A stretch of 10,551 nt of DNA from Deltaproteobacteria bacterium. Lineage in GTDB: Bacteria; Desulfobacterota; SM23-61. Of this stretch, positions 6,013 to 10,551 are shown in pieces (positions within the stretch are counted from its first letter, which is position 1; every line of letters starts with the position of its first letter). The DNA lies in contig JACRCA010000101.1 of the NCBI GenBank assembly GCA_016234425.1, positions 1-10,551 of the forward strand, written 5' to 3'. Made by a program: the position numbers and the translations under genes. The notes beneath the pieces are model-generated. The model saw nothing but the letters and a program-made list of their open reading frames with translations, did not search any database and was not told the origin of the DNA.

Positions 6013-7341
6013 ATGAGCGTCAGCGACGTCAAAAAGTATGACCGGGAATACGTCATCCATTCCTGGAGTGTCCAGACTGCCCTGGATCCCTTAGTCATCA
6101 GTCGAACTCAAGGAGTGTACATGTTCGATGAGAACGGGAAGCGGTACTTAGATATGACTTCTCAACTCATGAACCAGAACATCGGCCACCAGCACCCCAA
6201 AGTGGTGGAGGCCATCAAGAAGCAGGCCGAAAGAGTCTGCTTCGTCGCCCCTGGTTTGGCTTACGAGTCGCGCTCCTTCTTGGGCAAGGCTCTGGCTGAG
6301 ATTACGCCAGGGGACCTGAAAAAATTCTTTTTTACCCTCGGCGGAGCGGATGCCAATGAGAACGCCGTTAAAATGGCGCGGGCCTACACGAAGAAATGGA
6401 AGATCGTCACCCGCTACCGGTCCTATCACGGCGCTACTTACGGAGCCATTGCCCTGACCGGAGACCCCCGAAGGCCCCCCGTAGAACCAGCCATGCCCGG
6501 AGTGGTCCGGGTCTTCGACCCTTATTGCTACCGCTGCTCATTTGGATTGACTTACCCCAGTTGCGACCTTCGCTGCGCCCAATCTGTGGAAGAAGTCATC
6601 CAATATGAGACGCCGGAGACTGTGGCCGCGGTCCTGGTCGAATCGGTGGTGGGAAGCAATGGCCTCATCGTCCCGCCTGATGGATACATGCAACGCCTGC
6701 GGGAGATCTGTACCCGCAGTGGAGCTCTGCTGATCGCGGATGAAGTCATGTCCGGGTTTGGCCGTACGGGCAAGTGGTTTGCCATTGATCACTGGAATGT
6801 GGTCCCGGACATGATCACCATGGCCAAGGGGTTAACCTCTGGCTATGTGCCTCTCGGAGCAGTCGCCCTTTCCAAGAAAATCACCGATGTCCTGGATAAG
6901 CAGATGCTCTGGGCTGGTCTGACCTACAATGCTCATCCTCTGGCCTGCGCCACCGCTATCGCCACCCTCCAGGTATACCGCGAGGATAAAATGCTGGAGA
7001 ACACCACAACGATGGGAGAAGTGGTCCGACAGGAGCTGGAGGCCATGAAGGCCAGGCACCGGTCCGTGGGGGATACCCGGGGAATAGGGCTTTTCTGGGC
7101 CATCGAGTTGGTCAAAGATAAGAAGACCCGTGAACCCCTGATAAGGTGGAATGCCATGGGGCCTGAAGCAGCAGTCAGCCGGGAGATAAACAAGAGACTG
7201 CTCGAGGGTGGGGTATATACCACGGTGCGTTGGAATTTTCTGTTCATCGCTCCGCCCCTCTGCATCAAAGAGGACGAGCTGCGCGAGGGTTTAAGGGTTA
7301 TCGATAAAGTCTTGGATTATGCCGATTCACTGGCCATTTGA
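6013..7341 (+). CDS. Class-III PLP-dependent aminotransferase
   Basis: This 442-residue cytoplasmic enzyme has fold-type I of the omega-amino acid:pyruvate / 4-aminobutyrate / taurine aminotransferase group. Such enzymes move a terminal amino group to pyruvate or 2-oxoglutarate. The cofactor Asp is Asp243 in IADEVMSGFGRTGKWF. The Schiff-base Lys is Lys272 in TMAKGLTSGYVPLGA. Substrate-entry features include YRSYHGATYGA (about 135-145). A cysteine-rich stretch, Cys172-x2-Cys175-x8-Cys184-x3-Cys188, follows the HGAT region. I recall similar stretches in taurine:pyruvate-type relatives, and it might bind metal. The start at 6013 has a strong AAGGGGGG about 5 nt upstream. The amidohydrolase follows 49 bp later across a palindrome. 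The true amino donor cannot be read from the sequence; an omega-amine is the best guess. Confidence 0.9.
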   Translation: MSVSDVKKYDREYVIHSWSVQTALDPLVISRTQGVYMFDENGKRYLDMTSQLMNQNIGHQHPKVVEAIKKQAERVCFVAPGLAYESRSFLGKALAEITPGDLKKFFFTLGGADANENAVKMARAYTKKWKIVTRYRSYHGATYGAIALTGDPRRPPVEPAMPGVVRVFDPYCYRCSFGLTYPSCDLRCAQSVEEVIQYETPETVAAVLVESVVGSNGLIVPPDGYMQRLREICTRSGALLIADEVMSGFGRTGKWFAIDHWNVVPDMITMAKGLTSGYVPLGAVALSKKITDVLDKQMLWAGLTYNAHPLACATAIATLQVYREDKMLENTTTMGEVVRQELEAMKARHRSVGDTRGIGLFWAIELVKDKKTREPLIRWNAMGPEAAVSREINKRLLEGGVYTTVRWNFLFIAPPLCIKEDELREGLRVIDKVLDYADSLAI

Positions 7342-7374
7342 ATGTAGGGGCGACCGGCCGGTCGCCCCTACATT
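7341..7374. repeat. 34-bp perfect palindrome (GTAGGGGCG...CGCCCCTAC type)
   Basis: AATGTAGGGGCGACCGG (7341-7357) is followed directly by its exact reverse complement (7358-7374). The first base is the last base of the aminotransferase TGA, and the palindrome covers most of the 49-bp gap to the amidohydrolase. No T-tract follows, so it is a poor intrinsic terminator. It would still form a very stable mRNA hairpin or a DNA cruciform. From memory, palindromes with GTAGGGGCG arms are dispersed in genomes of several uncultured bacteria and cyanobacteria, so a REP-like family member is likely. Confidence 0.9.
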
Positions 7375-7390
7375 TCCGCTGGGGTATAGC

Positions 7391-9049
7391 ATGAGGGCCC
7401 AAAAGACTTACTCATTGCCCAGGGAAACCGCTGCCGATGTCATCCTCTCGGGTGGAAATATCATCACCATGGACCCTAAAAGGCCGGACGCCCAGGCTGT
7501 GGCCATCAAAGATGGACGGTTTTTAAAAGTTGGTAAGGATGGAGAAATCAAGTCTCTTGCGGGCGAAAAGACCAGGGCTATCTCCCTGAAGGGTCGAACC
7601 ATCACCCCGGGCTTTATTGATTCCCATCAGCACCTTTCACAGGTAGGAACGAATCTCCTGAAGATCGATTGTAGTCCGGCAGCTTGTAAATCGATCGCTC
7701 AGATAAAGCAGGCTATACTAAAGCATGTCAGGCGAAAGCCTCCGGGAGAATGGATCCAGGCAGTGGGCTATGATGACACCAAAACCACCGACAAGGGCAC
7801 ATTGAGCCGCTGGGATCTTGACGAGGTGGCCCCTGAGCATCCAGTCTTTATCCAACATGTAAGCGGGCACTGGGCTATAACGAACAGCAAAGGGCTGGAA
7901 GCGGGAGGAATTCAGGAGAATATGCCGAACCCGAAAGGAGGGGCCTATGGCCGTGAGCCCCAATCTGGAAAATTGAACGGCATCCTCTATGAACAGGCTG
8001 AGTTTGCCTACGTTTTTGAGGGTATGACCGGTAAGCCGCCGATTATCCCCCCTTTTCCTCTGAAAGATCGAAAGAAGGGATTGGACATGGCCTGCGACAT
8101 GTACCTTGCTTCTGGGATCACTGGTGTGCACGACGCCCTGGTTTCTGCCCAAAGCTTGGAGACCTATCAGGAAGCCGTCAAAAGCGAAGACTTGAAATTG
8201 CGGGTCTACCTGCTCATTACTTATGAATACCTCCCCCACCTTAAGGCCCTGAACCTGAAGACGGGCTTCGGAAATGAATGGCTGAGAATCGGAGGAATTA
8301 AGATCATCGCCGATGGAGCCATTGCCGGTCGGACAGCCCTCCTCTCCGAGCCGTACTTGGGAACGCAAGAGAAGGGAATTTTAGTGGCAGAATCGGAAGA
8401 AGTTCTCCATGAGTCCATCCGCCATGCTCACCAGGCTGGATTCCAGGTCTGCGTGCACGCTAACGGCGATCGAGCCATCAATATGACCCTCGACGGGTTC
8501 GAAAAAGCCCTGCAAGACCTTCCCAGGAAAGATCACCGCCACCGTTTGGAGCATTGCACAGTCGTGAACCGAGAAATTTTAAAGCGCCTGAAGAAGCTCA
8601 GACTCCTGGCCGTTCCTTTCGGCTCTTATATCTACCATCACGGTGAAAAGATGATTCCATATTATGGCCCCGAACGAGTGGAGATGATGTTTGCCCACCG
8701 CTCCTTCCTGGACTATGGCATTCCGGTATCTGGAAGCTCGGACAATCCCTGCGGCCCTCACGAGCCCCTGCTGGCCATAGAGAGCTGCGTGACCCGCAAG
8801 AGCGCGTCGGGAGAAATTCTGGCAGCCAAACAACGGATCACGGTGGAGGAAGCCATTTACCTCTACACCATGGCCTCGGCTTATGCTTCTTTTGAGGAGC
8901 ATATCAAGGGCTCGATTGAACCAGGGAAAATGGCTGACCTGGTTGTCTTGGGCGAGGACCCCAGAAGGGTAAATCCGGACGAGATCAAAGATATCCCCGT
9001 GGAAATGACCATCGTGGGCGGAGAAGTGAAATATAGTACGTTTTTTTAA
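7391..9049 (+). CDS. YtcJ-like metal-dependent amidohydrolase
   Basis: This 552-residue enzyme belongs to the amidohydrolase_3 (YtcJ) group, which hydrolyses C-N bonds such as N-substituted formamides or amides with a metal-activated water. The N-terminal ADVILSGGNIITMDP and C-terminal GKMADLVVLGEDP strands form the usual beta-sandwich. Probable metal ligands are His79 and His81 (DSHQH), His356 (HANGDRA), His388 (HRLEHC) and Asp451 (SGSSDNP). Lys304 in GGIKIIADGAIAGRTA is a candidate carboxylated lysine. No signal peptide is seen, so it should be cytoplasmic. The open frame reaches back to 7319, but that would translate the palindrome and overlap the aminotransferase, so the ATG at 7391 is preferred. 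Its ribosome site is weak (GCTGGGG, 7378-7384). The next gene starts 16 bp downstream, so they form an operon. The substrate is unknown. Confidence 0.9.
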   Translation: MRAQKTYSLPRETAADVILSGGNIITMDPKRPDAQAVAIKDGRFLKVGKDGEIKSLAGEKTRAISLKGRTITPGFIDSHQHLSQVGTNLLKIDCSPAACKSIAQIKQAILKHVRRKPPGEWIQAVGYDDTKTTDKGTLSRWDLDEVAPEHPVFIQHVSGHWAITNSKGLEAGGIQENMPNPKGGAYGREPQSGKLNGILYEQAEFAYVFEGMTGKPPIIPPFPLKDRKKGLDMACDMYLASGITGVHDALVSAQSLETYQEAVKSEDLKLRVYLLITYEYLPHLKALNLKTGFGNEWLRIGGIKIIADGAIAGRTALLSEPYLGTQEKGILVAESEEVLHESIRHAHQAGFQVCVHANGDRAINMTLDGFEKALQDLPRKDHRHRLEHCTVVNREILKRLKKLRLLAVPFGSYIYHHGEKMIPYYGPERVEMMFAHRSFLDYGIPVSGSSDNPCGPHEPLLAIESCVTRKSASGEILAAKQRITVEEAIYLYTMASAYASFEEHIKGSIEPGKMADLVVLGEDPRRVNPDEIKDIPVEMTIVGGEVKYSTFF

Positions 9050-9056
9050 AGGAGGG
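9048..9056 (+). promoter_or_regulatory. Strong ribosome binding site of the binding-protein gene
   Basis: AAAGGAGGG overlaps the TAA stop of the amidohydrolase and lies about 10 nt before the ATG at 9066. It is the strongest Shine-Dalgarno in the window, which fits the high expression usual for binding proteins. It supports co-transcription. Confidence 0.75.
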
Positions 9057-9065
9057 AATTTCGAA

Positions 9066-10551
9066 ATGCTTAATCAGGCAAACAGAGGTAAATGGATGGA
9101 ACTTTTGCTGATCATTACTGCTATGGGACTACTGGGAATGTTTTCTCCAGAAGCCCTGGCCCAAAAACCAGTCTATGGAGGAATGCTGACCATCACTCTT
9201 TCAGCCGAACCACCCGGACTGGACCCGACCACCAGCCCGGCAGCAACCATCAAAAGGGTGGTTCATTACAACCTCCTGGAGAGCTTGCTCAAGGTTGACC
9301 GGAAAGGGGAGGTAGTTCCGGCTCTGGCTAAGAGTTTCGAGGTTTCCAAAGATGGGAAAGAATACACCTTCCATTTGCCCGGAGGGATCAAGTTCCACGA
9401 CGGAAAGCCTTGCACAGCTGAGGACGTGAAATTCTCATTCGAAAGGCTTTTGGACCCCAAGACCGCAGCAGTCAATCGCAAATATTATGCGGGGATCGAG
9501 TCCATCCAGGTCATCAATCCTTTGACTATGAGGTTTAAGATGAAGAAATTCGACTCCAATTTTCTTTTCAATTTGGCTCGGGGCGACGCGGTGATCATTT
9601 CCCGGGATACCGTCGATCGGCTGAAAAGTCAACCGATCGGAACAGGCCCTTTCAAATTTGTGGAATGGAAGCGAGGGGACAGCGTGACCATGGTCAGGAA
9701 TCCAGACTACTACATCAAGGGAATTCCCTACCTTGAAAAAGTAGTCTTTAAATTCATTCCTGACCCGAGCGCGCAGCTGGCCGCTCTTCGAGCTGGGGAT
9801 GTGGACGTAATCGCCTATGACCTCAGCCCGGAAAATGCCGCCCTCCTGGAAAAAGACCCGCGGTTCAAAGTGCTCAAAGGGAATACTACAACAGATGTGA
9901 TCATGGCCATAAACAACTCCCGGAGACCACTCAATGACCCGCGGATTCGCCAGGCCATCACTCTGGCCATCGATCGTCAGGCTGTCATCCAGGGAGCCGT
10001 TGCCGGATACGGATCTCCCATCGGCAGTCACATGGACCCAACCAATCCTTATTACGTAGACCTCACCGGTCTCCACCCTTACAATCCTGAAAAAGCCAAG
10101 CAGCTCCTCGCTGAGGCGGGTTATCCCAAGGGCTTCGGCGCGGTGTTGAAGCTCCCCGAACCCTATGCCTATGCCCGAAGATCTGGGGAGATTATCGCCG
10201 ATCAGCTTTCGAGGGTAGGAATCAAGTTGCTCATTGAAGTTATTCAATGGGGGCAGTGGATCGATCGGGTCTTCAAGAATGCCGATTATGATCTGACAGT
10301 CATCGGGCATGCTGAACCCTTTGATATTGAAATTTACGGGCGACCGGATTACTACTTCCGCTACAACAATCCCAAGTTCCAAGAGCTCATGAAAAAAGCT
10401 GAGGAGGAGATGAACGAGCAGGAGCGCAAGAAGATTTATGCGGCAGCTCAGCGGATGATCGCCGACGATTTTGTCAACGCTTACCTCTTCGTCTACCCGG
10501 CCCTGCCGGCGATGAAAAAGGAAGTCATGAACTGGTGGAAGGACTATCCCA
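9066..10551 (+). CDS. Periplasmic ABC transporter substrate-binding protein, family 5 (partial)
   Basis: The frame is open from the ATG at 9066 to the right edge (495 complete codons, no stop), so the 3' end is missing. The product is a family-5 solute-binding protein (SBP_bac_5; peptide, opine, nickel or glutathione type) that captures a ligand in the periplasm for an ABC importer. Residues 1-32 form a signal peptide: a basic start (NRGKW), a hydrophobic core (about 12-26) and an ALA cleavage site before Gln33. No lipobox Cys is present, so it is soluble. The family hallmark is at 99-127 (EYTFHLPGGIKFHDG, then TAEDVKFSFER). LNDPRIRQAITLAIDR and the NPEKAKQLLAEAGYPKGF segment are also typical. 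Known members have about 500-540 residues, so few codons are missing. Permease and ATPase genes would be expected just downstream. The ligand is not predictable. Confidence 0.95.
   Translation, partial: MLNQANRGKWMELLLIITAMGLLGMFSPEALAQKPVYGGMLTITLSAEPPGLDPTTSPAATIKRVVHYNLLESLLKVDRKGEVVPALAKSFEVSKDGKEYTFHLPGGIKFHDGKPCTAEDVKFSFERLLDPKTAAVNRKYYAGIESIQVINPLTMRFKMKKFDSNFLFNLARGDAVIISRDTVDRLKSQPIGTGPFKFVEWKRGDSVTMVRNPDYYIKGIPYLEKVVFKFIPDPSAQLAALRAGDVDVIAYDLSPENAALLEKDPRFKVLKGNTTTDVIMAINNSRRPLNDPRIRQAITLAIDRQAVIQGAVAGYGSPIGSHMDPTNPYYVDLTGLHPYNPEKAKQLLAEAGYPKGFGAVLKLPEPYAYARRSGEIIADQLSRVGIKLLIEVIQWGQWIDRVFKNADYDLTVIGHAEPFDIEIYGRPDYYFRYNNPKFQELMKKAEEEMNEQERKKIYAAAQRMIADDFVNAYLFVYPALPAMKKEVMNWWKDYP

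Noticed and set aside
7341..7380. Palindrome as an intrinsic terminator
   Set aside because: No T-run follows either arm, and the downstream gene lacks an obvious promoter in the remaining bases.
7319..7390. Upstream extension of the amidohydrolase to an ATG at 7319
   Set aside because: It would overlap the aminotransferase end and translate the 34-bp palindrome. The family N-terminus begins at about the ATG at 7391.
9435..10382. A 315-codon open frame on the minus strand
   Set aside because: It lies wholly antisense to the binding-protein gene, whose + strand frame is open from 9066 to the edge with signal peptide and family motifs. The minus product resembles no family I know.
1..10551. 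CRISPR array, phage or insertion sequence, tRNA or other RNA gene
   Set aside because: There are no regularly spaced direct repeats, no transposase or integrase frame, and no cloverleaf-like sequence. Nearly all bases are in recognised genes.

Overview
The window reads as a chromosomal segment of a Gram-negative, probably anaerobic bacterium. The best guess is Desulfobacterota (Deltaproteobacteria) or a similar uncultured lineage. Three things suggest this. The tig-clpP-clpX order and the E. coli-like ClpP and ClpX are proteobacterial in style. The flavin/[4Fe-4S] enzyme of the 4-hydroxybutyryl-CoA dehydratase family is typical of anaerobes. The exported binding protein has a signal peptide without a lipobox. 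This placement rests on gene content and is not proven. All genes are on the + strand.

Layout. Positions 1-2075 hold a protein quality-control operon: the 3' end of trigger factor (tig), then clpP and clpX. A 313-bp spacer follows, with an AT-rich inverted-repeat element and a likely promoter. Next come an acyl-CoA dehydrogenase (2389-3534) and a 4-hydroxybutyryl-CoA dehydratase/vinylacetyl-CoA isomerase family enzyme (3619-5064). Then comes the tRNA pseudouridine synthase gene truA (5107-5883). A second AT-rich repeat element precedes a class-III PLP aminotransferase (6013-7341). A 34-bp perfect palindrome separates that gene from a YtcJ-like amidohydrolase (7391-9049). The last gene, running off the right edge, encodes a periplasmic family-5 (peptide/nickel type) ABC substrate-binding protein (9066 onward).

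How the genes may work together. ClpX and ClpP form the ATP-dependent protease, and trigger factor is the ribosome-bound chaperone. The dehydratase and acyl-CoA dehydrogenase fit conversion of C4 acyl-CoA compounds (4-hydroxybutyryl-CoA, crotonyl-CoA, butyryl-CoA). The aminotransferase, amidohydrolase and binding protein suggest uptake and breakdown of an amide- or amine-containing compound. Linking the two sets into one pathway, for example an omega-amino acid such as 4-aminobutyrate, is a hypothesis only.

The most distinctive feature is in the spacers. Every spacer longer than 40 bp holds a repeat: AT-rich inverted repeats (2), a TGGAATATTGG-type inverted repeat, a 7-bp tandem repeat and a perfect palindrome. 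The tight junctions (tig-clpP, clpP-clpX, amidohydrolase-binding protein) hold none. I see no phage, insertion sequence, CRISPR array, RNA gene or clearly new defence-like system.
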